Under the pieces are notes generated by a model, which saw only the letters and a list, made by a program, of their open reading frames with translations, made no database searches and was not told the DNA's origin. From the NCBI GenBank assembly GCA_022113835.1, contig JAILWY010000009.1, positions 10,082,001-10,146,000 on the forward strand: DNA of 64,000 bases. Reading direction: 5' to 3'. The DNA comes from Atopsyche davidsoni (Eukaryota > Arthropoda > Insecta > Trichoptera > Hydrobiosidae). Made by a program: the position numbers and the translations under genes. Shown here in pieces: positions 1-14,600 of this stretch. Within the stretch, counting starts at the first letter, position 1; every line of letters begins with the position of its first letter.

Positions 1-3000
1 GATAAACGTAAATATTTACGAAGGATTCAATGGTTGGCGCCTGAATTTCAGTGCGTCTGCAACCCGCAGCACATTTACAACTTCCTCGTGACAAGCGACG
101 CAATCAATGTGCGCGGCAAACTATCATTAACGATTAATCAATTTGTTCCATCCCCACTAATTAAAATGGCTTGTACTATAAAGTGATTCATGGTTCGCAC
201 ACTGCACCATCGAAAACTCTCTGTTTCGAGATTCAGAGGATAATTATTAATCTAATACTAACAATGCAGCGAAAATAACATCATACAACGATAATTCACA
301 GAGAGTGTACCATTATTGTGGAAAATATATTTGATAGAAAAAAATATGACAGCGGTGTTTATGAAGCTTGTTTAAATACAGAAAATGAATAAAAAATCAC
401 AAATATACATCAGGGGCAAAATTATACCATGTATAATAATTTATATTTTTTATGTGCTTTTTGCTTATATGATAAGTATACATTTTTATTGGGGTAATAC
501 TTCATAAAAAAAAATTGTTTTATTATATCGAACACATTTAGCAAAGGGCAGAAGTTGTATTATCAAAAAGCTCAGAAACATTTGCTAGATTTTCGCTTCG
601 ACAATCTCGTTTCCTGCAAGGCTCGCAACAAAAATAAAAAGGGTCTTATCGTCCTGCGAGTGCCGCCGATGGATACAAGCGGCGGTAACTGCAGCCCGTT
701 CTGCTCCGACCCTCGTGAAATATCGCGGCGGCTCCGCGTGAGCCGTAATGACGCGGCTGCAGCGCCCCGGAGGCCCGGAAGGTCTCGCGGCCTATAATTA
801 AGTCCCACCGCGACGATGTCCTGAGCCCTAATGGCCGCAGTGGCTGTTGCGGCCCGACGCACTGGTGGTCTCTCACAGTAGCCAAATTTGAAATCGATAC
901 GGGATATGGCGTGTTGTATTAGATTAGTTTATCTATTACGTTCATGTAAATACGATGGTATCTTATCAAAAAATTATAAATAATTCAGTGCCTGGCCATT
1001 GTCATACGAAATGTACAGTGTTTTCAGTTGGGTAGATATTTGTATAATACATCATATGATCGCGATTTACATGGAGGATTATTAAAAATAGAATGTTTGA
1101 TACAGATAAATAAAACGTTGATATTATCGAATACTCAGCAATCGATGATATTTTTTTTTACCTAAAACTATTTGTTATTTGATATTTTTTCTTGCTACAC
1201 ATTTCATTTAGAATTTTATTCACAATAAAAACTAATTTCAGAATATTTTTGAAGCGTATTTTCTAAAAAAGTACATTTTTAAAATCAGTCAAAATAACCG
1301 TCTACGAGATAAACGACACTAAAAGGAAATAAAACAAAAGAGATAAAACCATGGGGGTTGATATATTTTTAGATTAACCCCTCCGGACCGAAGCCATTAT
1401 TGGTAATACTATCTAACAAATTAAGGTCAGGCTTCTTTGAAAATGGGCAAGCCATTATGTTGTCAAATCCATGTGGATGTTTATGCTATGATACTATAAT
1501 ATTCATTACTTAAATACCAAAACTGAAAATCCTAATATATATTTACAGAGGACCTTATAATCATTATTTTATTTATAAATAAATGTAGAATGACTTGCTC
1601 TAGTTTGTCAAGTAGACTGTCAGATAAATCTAGATAGTTCTTCGGCAACAATAAATTCTAGGAAATTTATTGTTCTAAATGTTCTTACTAAACATTTCAC
1701 GAATTAATTATGATCACAAGCTGAAACGGATTCGGCGTAGGCAGAGGTTCTCGACTAAGAATACTTCAGTCTCTGTGGAGTGTCATTCTAATTTATTATG
1801 TTGTCCTTCATGGGAATACTATCTCAGAGCAGAATCTCACTGCCATTATGGAAAAATAAAACACCACAAGGATTTATAGCTTCCTTAGGAATTCTTGAAC
1901 TTCAATGAAATTATTTAGTATATATACTCGTAGTATAATAAAACAGCAATATATATCGTAAAAAAAATATTAAATTTTAATTAAATTGATAATATGGTAT
2001 ATTGATATGTGCATTTGATATATTAGTACGCAGCTGTAAAATTTACGTCACACAGTATTAAATATAATAAAACTACTTAATTATTTTACTAAAACACTTA
2101 CCTAACATTATACTTAGCAATTTTTTATCATTGATTGCTTTTAATTTTTTTTATTAAATCTTTTCAAAAAAATGTATTTATAGTATAGGAAAACATTTTT
2201 ACCAATTGAATTTTTAATGTAACCGTTAAAATTTATATTTGATCAAATTAATAATTAAATAAAATCTCATCATATTTGAATAATCAAAGGAAATTTGATG
2301 TAAACGTGATAAAACTAAACTTCATATAATTTGTAAAGACCCGGTATTTTCCTTTGTCCCGGTATTCTTTGTTGTGGAAAAATTCTCTTTAAATAAAATT
2401 GAAAATGATAAATATCAAGGTCAATTTTTTCAGGTTTTTTATTTAAATTCTCCTTCTGAAATATATGTTTGTTTGAAAAGGCTCTGAACTTTGTAAGTAC
2501 AGCTTTGTCACCATAAAGGAGATATCCAAGGGCGCGGTGTCGGCTTGCAGGCGGGCGGTGTGAGCTCCGATATTTATGGGGTTTCCGATTACACTAATTT
2601 CGCTGCTCGACGATTAATAGCGTTTTATGTTCCAAAAACAGATAACCAGCCCGAGCCGGCCGATCCCCGACACTGTCTCCGTTCTTTATGCACTGGCGAC
2701 GGTGGCCAGTTCACCGACCGGCTCTATCGACTATCTGTCGATAAAATTAATATTGAATGCAAATGCTTTGTTTCTACCCGATGTCCAGTGGTGAAATCGG
2801 TTTATCGGTATAAATTATTATGCGTTTTTGGCGTTAAATATAAAACTGTGGGTGTACTTTCCCATATCGAAATTCGACTATGAGTTTATTTTTAAACGTA
2901 TATTATAAATAATTTTGAATTTTTTTAGATTTTATCGCAATAGTTTTTTGGCTTTTATGAATTTATATATGATGTTTACACTAGTTTTGCTGGGTAGCCG

Positions 3001-5334
3001 GTAAAAGAAAATTGATAGTATTTGAAGATGAACAACGTCTTTGAGGTGTGCGCTGCGTGAGTATATAGAGATTGAGTAAATTATAGCACGCATTTACATT
3101 TCCATATTAAATAATGTTTTCTTTGAATATATAGAAAAATCAACCAAAAACCGATTCTTTACTATTTCCGATCCAAGTTCCAAAGCCCTCGGCGCAGACA
3201 GCCGCGCCCACCCTTAGTGTGACAAAAACCAGCTCGCCGCACCGACGCCGACGCTTTCCCTAACATTATACTCTGCTGTGACAAAACACGTCTCTAACAC
3301 ATCTGCTCACATTTGACACAATTAGCCGAATTCTTTTTATTATTGTACTTACTCAGCATTATTAATATATTACAAAGTTTTTGTAGTTCCCTTAATAATT
3401 CAAGATTTTATAATTATTTACTTTGAGAGTTTTTTTTAACTTGATTCACAAATATACTTCAGTAAAAAATGTTATTTATTGGTGTAGACTGTTCATAAAC
3501 TACAATTTAATCTTTAAGATATTCGTATGTTTTCATCTGAGTTTACGTTTTCGTAACTATTGCACATTATGCTGGATAAATAATTGCAGTAATAGAAACA
3601 AGTATGGCACGATACTCCACTCACTTCGTGTTTTCTTAACTAAAGTTCTGTCTCACAAAGTTTATCAATTAGGAAACTACGTTAGATGGCTCACTTAATG
3701 ACTCTCTGTGTTTGTCTGTTAAATCGTTTTTAAATTGAACCCGAGATTCGCTCCATTAAAAAAGTAGATATTATTTTATTGACTTACGGTTGAGATTTTT
3801 GACTCTTTAATTTCTTAATCATATAATCAGATTTAGGGACTACTATCGCTACACACGGATTCATTTCTCAAAATCTCTAAGAGGACAAGTGTAGTTTTAA
3901 AAAAATACTTTACGGCTTAAGAAGCTAAAAGCAATAAACACTTGTTCAGCGACAAAATGATTGGACTAATGTGTGTACATCAATTACAAGAGCGGTGGCA
4001 CCGAAAGCTAATAGCCCCATATATAAAGATTCAGTGTTCTGGAGGCTTCTTTTGTCTGCCTTGGTATTTTATCGCAGAGATTTTTTATCGAAAGAAAACT
4101 CGTTAAAAGTTCCCGCCTTTAAACATTTTTTTGATCGCAAAATGATGGTGAAATTTTACCGAAGTAAAAAAACTTTACTAAAAAAAACACCCTTAATTAT
4201 TCGCATACTTATATTTTAAACCTTCTTTTTTACGGCTGATAGAACTAATAAAACTTTTGTATGTTATTAATAATAAATTTTAACATTTTATGAAATAATA
4301 AAAATTACAATACAAAAATACTGTGTAATATATTCATATATCTATTAAATATTTCAATTCAGTATTAAAGGTGTATTGAAACAAGTATCAGAAAGTTCAA
4401 ACATTATTTAATATTATTATGAGTAACAAAGGTGCTTTGAAATGTATACTATAACATTTCAAATGAGTCGAAATTGCCTCGTTTATAGAAATTAATGAGA
4501 AATTCAAATATTTGAATTGCTTTATGAATTCAAAACCGATTCAATGCTAAACTAATTCTGTCATCAAACTAGGTTTTGTGATGTTAGCAAATAATTGGCT
4601 ATATTAATCGATGGTAGTTTGTGTACTTTAATACCAGCTGTGTTTACACAAACATTTTTGCCTACAAAGTAACCCCTGAAAAAGATGTCCAAAATTTTTT
4701 TTTCAGCGTTTTAATTTTATTGGCGGTGCTATGAAAAGTCACGCCTGAGAACATCCCCTGTAAAGAAAATTATTGTTATCACACGCTTCTAAAATGAATT
4801 ACGAGTTCTGTTTTTATCTTTTTAGAATTAATGCTTTGTTTAAGGTAATACTATTAACATACTTTTCACTAAAAAACTCAAATAATCAGTAGGTTTTGTT
4901 TAATTTGCGTGTATAAATAATAAATGTTATATATGTAGACAATTTAAATAAAACGTGACGCGAACTATCGACATGCTATTCAAAATAAAATATTTTAATC
5001 ATATGTTAATGCAAATAGATTTTATTTGAAAATAAAATATTTTTTATTGCTTTATTTATTTCAATTATTGGATTAGTTAAGTTAAGCCCAATTTATTTTT
5101 TATTTTTTTGTAAAAATTTAAATCTTAAGGCAACATTGAAAGATGAGTTTCAATTTTCTATTTCATTTTTTTTATACATAAAATGGGAAGTCCAACGAAG
5201 GCTAATATTTTTGTAAAAAAAAAAAAATTACTAAAAATTTATCTTTAATATAATTTTTACACGTACAATGTTTGGTAAAGTAATAATTTAGCAAAAGGTT
5301 CTAAAATTACCATAAATAAATGTATTTTGCATTT
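1..5334. other. Upstream intron or 5' flanking DNA, no supported exon
   Basis: I found no frame resembling a WIF domain, signal peptide or transmembrane helix here, so this is probably intron upstream of exon A. Two GC-richer islands stand out at about 640-880 and 2520-2760, with a smaller one near 3185-3255. Open frames in these islands have no recognisable domain and overlap in several frames, the pattern of composition rather than coding. Confidence 0.6.
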
Positions 5335-5386
5335 AAATATTCAAATGAAATTTCATCAAGTACTCTCTGTCAAAAATATTGATTAC
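5335..5386. mobile_element. Short copy of a dispersed retroelement-like repeat (copy 1)
   Basis: The core TCAAGTACTCTCTGTCAAAA followed by ATATTGA recurs at about 12145 and, with a 2-base deletion, at about 18885. This copy is bounded by identical 12-bp direct repeats TATTTTGCATTT at 5323-5334 and 5387-5398, the expected mark of a target-site duplication. It is probably a 5'-truncated retrotransposed copy, lying 125 bp upstream of exon A. Confidence 0.6.
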
Positions 5387-5511
5387 TATTTTGCATTTGT
5401 CGAGAGCGACCAAAATCATGCTCGATCCACTGAAAGCAAGCTGCGTCCGATCAGCAGATCGCCATAGACTGAATTGATCGCCCCGATAAACACGTTGCTC
5501 TTATTTTGCAG

Positions 5512-5642
5512 CACCAGCTACACGACAGCAGCCTACGGGAGTCACGGCAACGTGTTCATCCGGCTCGATGCCCTGGGGAGGCCGGCCAGCGCGTGCAGCG
5601 GCTCCTACGCCACCATAGCGAGCATCCACAAGTTCCCACTGG
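5512..5642 (+). CDS. drl: RYK-like exon A, juxtamembrane cytoplasmic segment
   Basis: The acceptor is ttattttgcag ending at 5511, and the donor is gtgggt at 5643. The exon starts with one base completing a codon begun in an unseen upstream exon and ends with one base of the next codon. It encodes STSYTTAAYGSHG, NVFIRLDALGRP and GSYATIASIHKFPL. It is G+C-rich with unbiased codons against a very AT-rich background, which supports coding. It contains three tyrosines (residues 3, 8 and 32) and no hydrophobic stretch, so it lies after the transmembrane helix. Its assignment rests on phase continuity with exon B and position in the gene, since this part of RYK is poorly conserved. Confidence 0.75.
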
Positions 5643-8600
5643 GTGGGTGCATTCACCTTTCAGCTTTTATCTCAATATTCATGATCATAGGAAATCTGTG
5701 TTCTTGTCCTTGAAGGTTCTATTAGTATTATAATTTAATTGTAAATTAATTCATCAATTTACACTTGACTTAATTACAATCTAATATATATAATAGCCAT
5801 TGTGTGTATGTGTGCATGTTTCGATTTTTGGTTTTCTATAGAATATCTTAAAAGATACAACGCTGATTTTTTGCACATAAGTTAAGTAAATTTTTCCGCA
5901 GCTATGTGCCGAATTTCAAGACGATAGGATAATATTTTCATTCATAAACTATAAAATATGCTTTAGCGAGTTTCAATATGTACGAATTATATGATCTGTT
6001 CTTCACAGCAAGAATTTCAAATTTAGAACTTTTACAAAAAAATACATTTCCAGTTTGTCAGTTTGACACAAGTGCCATCTCTATTTTTTTTATCGAAATT
6101 GCATTAGAAATGATGAACCACATCATTAAGGCAGTTGCTCCCAGCCATTTAATTGCCTCTGGTCAGTCAGTGCATTACCTGGCGAAATCGTGTCATTAAT
6201 TGTCACTTTATTTTTCTATATCGAAATGATTACGATAATTTTTTTTTTTCCGTTTGAATTGTAGGAATTTGGAGATTCATTTGGCCCATTTTACAAGAGT
6301 CCTAAACATTTAAAAGTTTTTTTTTAAATTGAAATTAAAAGATTAAATATAAACCATGTGCGCCATATTATTTTAAAAAATGACACGATTGGGCTGTCTC
6401 TGGTGTCTGGTTGGCACACCAGAGGGCAGTCCATTACCTGGCGAAATCGTGTCATTTAATTAATTTAATTGTCAATTTATTTTGCTATATCGAAAGTTGA
6501 TTTTTTTACACAGTATTGAAAAAACTATAAATTATATTTATCTAATTTTTATTATTTAATTAACGTCCATTTTTAGGGTAAAATAAAATCTTAAATATGT
6601 TGAAAAATTGGTTAAAATGACGACTTTTCAAAACCAAAGTTTGTTAAAGATTTTTTTTTTAATTTTAAAATTAATAAGACGCACATGGTTTATATTTAAT
6701 CTTTTAATTCCAATTGAAAAAAAGACTTTTAAATGTTTAGGATTCTTGGAAAATGTACCAGACGAATCTCCAAATTCCTACATTTTAATCGGAAAAACAC
6801 ATATTTATCATATTAATAGTATATTTATAAGAAATAAAAATATATTGTGTTCAGAAAAAGGGATGTACCAAACTTTTTACATTTAAATCTTATTGATTGG
6901 TGCAGTCGATTTTTCGCAAAACGGACTAGAAAATCATAAAAAAAACTCGATTATGGGACCTAGACCCTTAATAACTCAAAATAACACCGTCTACGCACAG
7001 AAAACGTAATTCAACAAGAATTTCACAATTGAACGTGATAAAGACTGCATCAAATAAAGAACAGTGCAGTGAAAAGTGATGCGTTGTTTGTGACACGAAA
7101 TGTGACATAAATGTCAAGCAATGAGTTGGAAGGAAAACGTGAGCAGCGTCTTCTTAAAATTCGAGTACGCGCATCGACCTCAAGACAAAAAGAAACTGAT
7201 GCACAGCGAACGCTGCGTTTGTCTTCGGATTAATTAGTGTGACCTGTCGATTCTGCAATGCTTTACATTATCAAGCAGAAAACTATCAGATGGAAAGTTC
7301 AACGATTACTGTCACAAAAGTAAAGTGAAACTACCAGCAAGGCCTATTTCCCCAGTATATTTAAAGGATATTTATAATGGAAATTTCAAGAGAAAAATAA
7401 GATCATACGATAACAGTATATCTTCTGCATCAATGGGAGCTAAATTAACAGTGGGCCACTCTGCTTCAAAGTTCAAGGCCAAGTATATCATAGAACTTCA
7501 TCCAACTTATGGTACAAAATGAAAGCAATTATTCATCTTATTATGTTCAAACACCATTGCATCGTTCATCGAATGCGCGTCATTCTATGACGGGATACAT
7601 TTCTAGTAATGTAATGTTACGCTTATTGTTGTTTCACATTAAAAATAATTTTAATTGATCTTTTTAAAAAAAAATGATAACGGCTTTAACACGATAAAAA
7701 AAATGGTTTGAAAAAGTTTTGCGATACTTTTTATTGTAAAATTTATCTTCCAATAATATGTTCATAAACTGTGTATAATGCATAAGCTTGCATATATGTC
7801 GATGCCTTATAATTGCATGATTACAAGGTATGGTATATAGAACTTGAAGTACCTTTAGTGTATGCCGGTTTACTGCATTTCACAAATTCCATCGGCCTGA
7901 TGGAGCGGCTCCAAAGGGCTCTCGTCGCGCCAGGAAGACGCGAGGGGTCCTCACCCAGGGCTGAATACAGTGATAATGATGGTGACGACAAAAAGATAAT
8001 TACCCAGCACGCAGTATATGCATGGATGATCTACATTAAGCTGCTGCAGACAGTTCGGTACAGAAATATGATTGATGAGTCATGAGTTAACCCTCTGACG
8101 CTATTGTACCCGCAGCGTTAACGAGATTGGAATACTGTAGCCTTAAATACTTTAGGGTCGATGGTACAGAAAATGATATACATTAAACCGTTTTTTTATA
8201 GACCGGTTGCTAAAACATTAACTAAGCAAGAATAAAATATTCATTTATCAATAAATACAATAAATCTATGAGTAATAAATTTCAACTATTTATTATTGAA
8301 ACCAAATAAATATTCAAACTGTAATGTTTTTATTTTTAAGTCTTATGTTATTTCAATACCACTTAAAAAACATTTATTTAGAATTTATTTTCAAATAATA
8401 TGCATATATGACAGAATAGATGTTCATTTTTTTCGTCTCTTAATAAAAAAAACAAAAGAAAAACCTATTATTTTTCCGTGAAAATTCTTGGTTGAAAGCA
8501 TCGCAATATTCTACAATATATATATTATTAAAAAAAGTATATTTTACTCGATTTTAGATGTAAATAATTCGTACTCATATTGCACTTAATTAAATATGAG

Positions 8601-11600
8601 CACAGTGAACATAAGCACAATGGCAAGTCATATCATCTGGACGTTCCGATCTTATTGTTCTCGGTTTGCATTGCAGGTAGTCGGCGCTCGCCATCCCCAT
8701 ACGCCACCACGCAGCTGGGTGGCCACATCTACGCCCGTCCGGAGCCGCCAGCCTACTTCCCACCTACAGGCTCTTGTTGTGCCTCGGACCACCTCACTAC
8801 CACCTCCCAGGTGAGAACATTTTTTCTCAAGCTCCTAAATAAACAATCAGAATAAAATTTGTCATACAATGCTGATTCAAAGTTCAAATGCATTGCAACA
8901 AATAATAATAATAAAATATGTGAACATCAATAATCGTTTATTAGTGGTAAATATAATAGATTTACTAATAATATTCTGTTTATAGGAAAATTATAAGATA
9001 TAATTTTTTTTCGTTTTCTGTTTAGAAACACTTAAGTCTAATTTTTCATTGCTTGTTTTTATAAGACTTGATATCAAGCATAGTTATCAGAATTCATTGG
9101 AAGCGTGACTGTTAAACTCCTGCTGTAAGAATAAAACAGCTGCACTCAGCTTTACAAACATATAATAGTTGTTTCAAAATATATCATACAAATATATAAA
9201 TCTACAACTAATTGTTGTTTTATGTTACCGGTTGTATGACTATGAGATTTAGTAAACTCAAAACACAATCACATTGATAGCTTATTTGAATAATCTACTT
9301 AAATGTAGGCAGTAGTAGAGCTTTCAGCTGATGGAAGTCAGTGCGGAGTAATGCAGTCGGCCAGCCAGTCAGTGCGTGCCCTCGGCTCGGGTTTGTTCCG
9401 ACCAGCCGACCACTCGTCCCGCCTCGGTAACAAAGGGCCGGACGTGCGCGAAATAAATTTCATAACGACCCAACGAGCCGCTCATAATCCGTTTGTGATT
9501 ATACGGTTTTCCTAAATGCCGATTTTCGTTCTGAAGGATGCATTTGCTGCGATTTCCCGAATAATGGGTCGGTTATTCAATCAGATATGCAACTGAAATT
9601 CCAACGAAGTTAATTTAAATAACGCATAATAGATATTTTATAAATGCGCATGTTTGATATTTTTTGTTATTTTTGCTTATGTTAGATTTGGATCTGTAAA
9701 AAAAGGAGTTTAACTTAAAACTATAATAAGCTACAAATAAACTGAAATTAAGATACTATGTGAAATAAAGGTGTTATATACTATTCATGTGTTATATCTA
9801 AGATATATATTTCATGTATAGTTCTGTACGCTTTAAACAGCATGTTTATACTAGAGAATAATGCATGAATGCGGGAGTTAATGACCGTCTGATAAAAGGA
9901 AATAAACTAGGAACTTTTTTCGTGAGCTACAAAATGTGCTAAAGTATACATGTTCGTAGTAGCAATATAAATTGTTACGATATATTAATACAAAAAAATA
10001 TCTAGGTAGCGGCGGGCGTAGATATTAATTAACATATGCGTCATAATTTTTAATCAAAAATTTTGAAATTGATGTTCTTGGAATAAATAAGTTTGATATC
10101 CAGAGTAGAAATAAGCGAACGAAAAGAGAAGTCTTTTTTTGTCAGATTTTTTTGTTATTTCCTCTGCTTTAGATTTTATATTATGTGCCCTGATTTTGAA
10201 AACTATGGTAATAACGTGAAGAAAACTGGATATTTTTCAATTTTATTAACTTAAAACTAAATCATATTGAATTAACATAGTAAATATTTTTGAAATGGTC
10301 AAATAATTTAAAGTTGAATCTATGAAATAAAAAATTGATAAGAGATGGATTTGGTGAAATTTAAAGTGCAGATTTAATGCATTACCCGGTTTCAAATGGT
10401 TGATTTTTGTTTAATACGTTTATTTTAAATTATTGTATTAATATATAAAATAATAATTTACTCAGAATACAAACGGCAATGTCATTTTAACAAATTGAAA
10501 TATGTAGTGGATTTAATTTTTATAAGGTTTCTTCGTTCAGGTGGTAAACTATTGCAGTCACATTTTACAACAACAAATAAAAACACTCCCAGCTGATAAA
10601 AACCCTTTTCAAACATTTACTTAGTTATTAAAAACTCAAAGTAAGCAATGCGTATTGCGAACAGTGTAGATTATATACAAATATTGACACCGGAGATCCT
10701 CAGCAATCTCACCTAACGCGATCGTCTTCACGCCTGACGGGCCCACAGCCCCCGGCGCAGAGCAAATATCATTAGGGTCGTCCGCACCCCGGTTTATTGT
10801 GCCGGCCTGCAGGAAATCGATTATGTCACTCTAGCGGGGCGCCATTATGTTGCGGGATTGGAAAACGTTCTTGGAGCCGCTCTGATGACCCGCCGAGCGC
10901 CGCCGGAGATGGAGGCTCGCGCGGAAACGCCAGGCCGACATCTTCGAGTGTGACGTAAACGATTCCATTGTTGGATTGTGACATGTTATTTATGCCCCTC
11001 GGGGTAGATAATAAGAAAAATATTATCTTATCAGTACACATACTCGAGTATATAAGACACGTCGAAAGATCTACAAATCACGACTCACAAGAGGTTCATT
11101 TTCTTTGGTGAGAGGTTTTTTTTTTTAGAGCATGTATTACTTAGAATAATGTCGAAATCAATGGCTATATTATCGATTTGATTATAAGAAGTGTCATAAC
11201 GATAAAAAAAATCCATAGGTATAGTATTGTACAAATCCAGGCAATTCTTCAAATACAAACACGTAAACATCAAATTGACGACATTTAAAATGTCAGTATC
11301 GATATATAGTTTTTTTGTGGTACTAACAAATTATTACTAAGAACTTAATATGTTGTTATAGTAAATCATCATAAATCTTTAAGATAGAAGAACCTTAGTT
11401 GATACGCGCAGAAAATTTATTGGTTAAATGAGTTATATAAAAACTGTGAGATGAAAATCTATAGTAATTTCCTGAAACGTTTTTAAAAATATGTCTCTAA
11501 TTTATCTTGCTCTAATAGTTACATAATAATATAAAGTCAGTGTGTATGCTTTCGTTTCCAAAGCCGATGTTTTCCAAGAAATCCCTTATTGTGATTATGA

Positions 11601-14600
11601 TGTGTGTCAGGTTCTGTGTGCCTTCAGGTTATAATAGTGTCCAATCCTAGAAACAATACGTCGCCGTCCGTAAATAAAGCACGTGTTTCGCCTTGAAAAC
11701 TGTTCTCAAATCTGGCATTTCTTCTGTTTTCTCTTGTTATCTCAAAACAAATGAAATGTATAAACTACCATCTATATTTTACAAGAGTTGACATGTAAAA
11801 GTTAGTTCTTTAGATTTATAATTATTCAATTGTGAAAGAAGGAGTGTAAAAAGATTTTAAAGAATACTTTTCTAATATTTTTGAAAAAAATACTTGAGTG
11901 ATATTCCACATTTTTATTTTTATTAGTGACCGGTTTCGCCAACCTTTCACGTTGGCATTATCAAACAGAGTGAGATTTTATATAATAAAAAGCAATTAGG
12001 TAAACAATTGTTAGAGGGAGAGGTTGTTGGAAAGAGAGAGAATGATTGTTACGGTTACTAATAAAGAAACCGGTCACTAATAAAAATAAAAATGTGGAAA
12101 ATCACACAAGTATTTTATTCAAAAATATTAAAATGGAATTCCACCAAGTACTCTCTGTTAAAAATATTGAATTTCTTAATACTTTTCTAATTAAAAAAAT
12201 ATGTATGTCTAAATATTGCAATTTTCACGGTAACGTTTTGAAAAGCGCAAATCTCGTATTTTCTACAGCAAAATCCAATTTAAACTTAATCTGCAACTGA
12301 CACTTATTGGTGTGAACACAGGCAAAGGAAATCTTTAATCGAAACATCAAAGTGCTGCCTGGAGATGGCAGAATTTTATTCATGCTATATTGAATTTAAG
12401 CAGGACTACATACTTAACCGAAACTTAATTTGAATAAATACATTGGATTTTTTATATATTTTTTTTTCAACCTCAAGCTATGTAAATTAACTTCAAGCTT
12501 ACCAATTACCGTCCTTCAAAGCCAACCTTAATCACAAAGTTCGCTAAAAGCCTCTGTGCTTGTAGATGTTTCAGGGCTGGTACTGTATAACTTATGTAAT
12601 TGGATATTTTCGCCGGCCAGGACTACTTAATGTTACTGCCGCCTGTACAAAAATTATGAGGCGTGGCATATGGTAATTGGGTTTTAAAATAACCATTAGC
12701 CCAGACTGAAAATGGTAAATGAGACATGCATAATGTGGGGTCGTTATTTCTCTGCATAGCACACATCGTTCCGCAATTTGACATAATATCATTACGTATT
12801 TAACAAAGCTGAACTCTCTGCGCGCCGCGATAACTGTAAAGCTGTGTACATGAGTTCATATTCTTTGCTTTATGGACTGATACTAACATTGTGATGTTAA
12901 TACTGTATCACAATTTCTGTTAAATTATCTACTAATATCCTTGTATCTATTCCCTTTTTGAGAACTTCTCAGTCAAGAGTTGTGATAATTGACTCCGCAC
13001 CCTAAGACAACTATTATATACCTTTAAGTCTAATTGTGTTCATGTTCTATCGATTGAACAGTGATTAAAAATATTTCTAAAAATACCTATTGATTATATT
13101 ATATCAATTTTTCAAATACACTTTTGACTCAATACTAATTCAATTAAATAATATTGATATATTATCTAGGTATTATTTTGCCCTTTTTACTTAGTCGAAT
13201 TAAAAAGTAAATAATACAATAATTATATAATGTGAATTTTTTATTTTATTTTACAAACAAATCAAAAAAAAAACTATGCATTTATTTTATATTTTCTGGA
13301 AGTGACGTTTTTAATATTTGCAAAAACAACAAACTATTATAAATACAGAGCAGATTCATGCTTTTATGAAACCTCCAGAAGTGCAGTGTAAGAGAAAAAG
13401 CGTGTTTTAATCACGCATATTAACAGTCTTCATAACGTACTTCTGATTAATTTAAATAAATGAACTCCCCTCACAATCTGAACAGACCGAGAAGAGCATT
13501 TCAGTGTTTGCACTGTCTGCTTAAAATATCGCGAGACACGTCTCTCCGTTGTTACATTGAATCCTGTTATTATTCAGAAAACGGAAAAGAGGGATCTTCT
13601 GTTTAAACAAGAGTAATGGAATTGAAATGGCCGTATAAAAAATAAATCTTTAAAGAGTAGAGAGGAGTAGGTGTTTACCGAAGATTCTTAAGTTTAAAAG
13701 TAACGATCGTTTTATGTCTACAGCCGCGTATTGAGAGTTTTGTAAAATTATGCCATTTTAATAAAGAATCTTATCTATTTGTTTTTCTTCATTCTATGTA
13801 TGTTAACGTCATTTTTATAAAAAAATATATAAAAAATACATATAATATAATAAGTTCATGTTTGTATGCAGAAAAAATATTGATAAGACTATGTTTTAGT
13901 ATGTAAATAGTCATATAATATTAAAAATTATAGTATTGAAAAAATAATCTAGATATGGTTTTCAGCGGGTGCAAATAACGGGATCGTAATACTATAATCA
14001 AATTCTAATTATTGTTATCTGGCTCTTTGAGTAAAGCAATGGAAAATATAAATATAAAATAGAAAATGTGAGTTTTGCGTTTAATTTTAGGTTAGAATAG
14101 ACGCCAAGCGTGTGTGCATCATTGTTTCGGTGCCTGAAAGGATGCAGTCCCTGCGTATAAATTGGCCGTCACAATTGATAAGGGGGCCAATATCAGGTCG
14201 GTGTCTTAGCACCAGTCGGGCTGAAACAGAAAGGGCGGCTTCCCTCCCGTGGGGGTTGGAATTGAAATTTAACTTTTCAATTTGGTATGACAATTGAGCT
14301 CAGTTGGGGTGCATTTTCACCCCAAGGCTATGGAAATTCTTTTGACGGTGGTGCCTCGTACAACCTATGTTTAATCGCTGGGTTTGTAAGAATTTCTCAT
14401 TTTACGCAAATTTTGATCTATCCTTTGTTAGAAATTTTGTCGACAGGCTTTAATCATGATCGTTTTTAGTGAAATTTTTTTTTTTTTTGGAAAATTTTGA
14501 TAGGCATATACAAAATATTAAATATAAATGAGAAAACGCTTAATGTTTCTAAGTTTGAGTGTACGTTTCAAATTTTATTTTAAAAAATAAGCAAAATAAC

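Larger units (their letters stand above)
5643..8676 (+). other. Intron between exons A and B
   Basis: This 3.0 kb GT-AG intron is AT-rich. It contains the foldback element at 6234-6808 and a related direct repeat. From about 6810 to 8676 I see no repeat, RNA gene or conserved coding frame; the short open frames there lack domain features. Confidence 0.7.

Noticed and set aside
49..180. Possible exon after aatttcag at 49-50, reading CVCNPQHIYNFLVTSD
   Set aside because: It has an acceptor-like start and an open frame, but no similarity to a WIF domain or any motif I know, and no donor in a suitable phase was identified.
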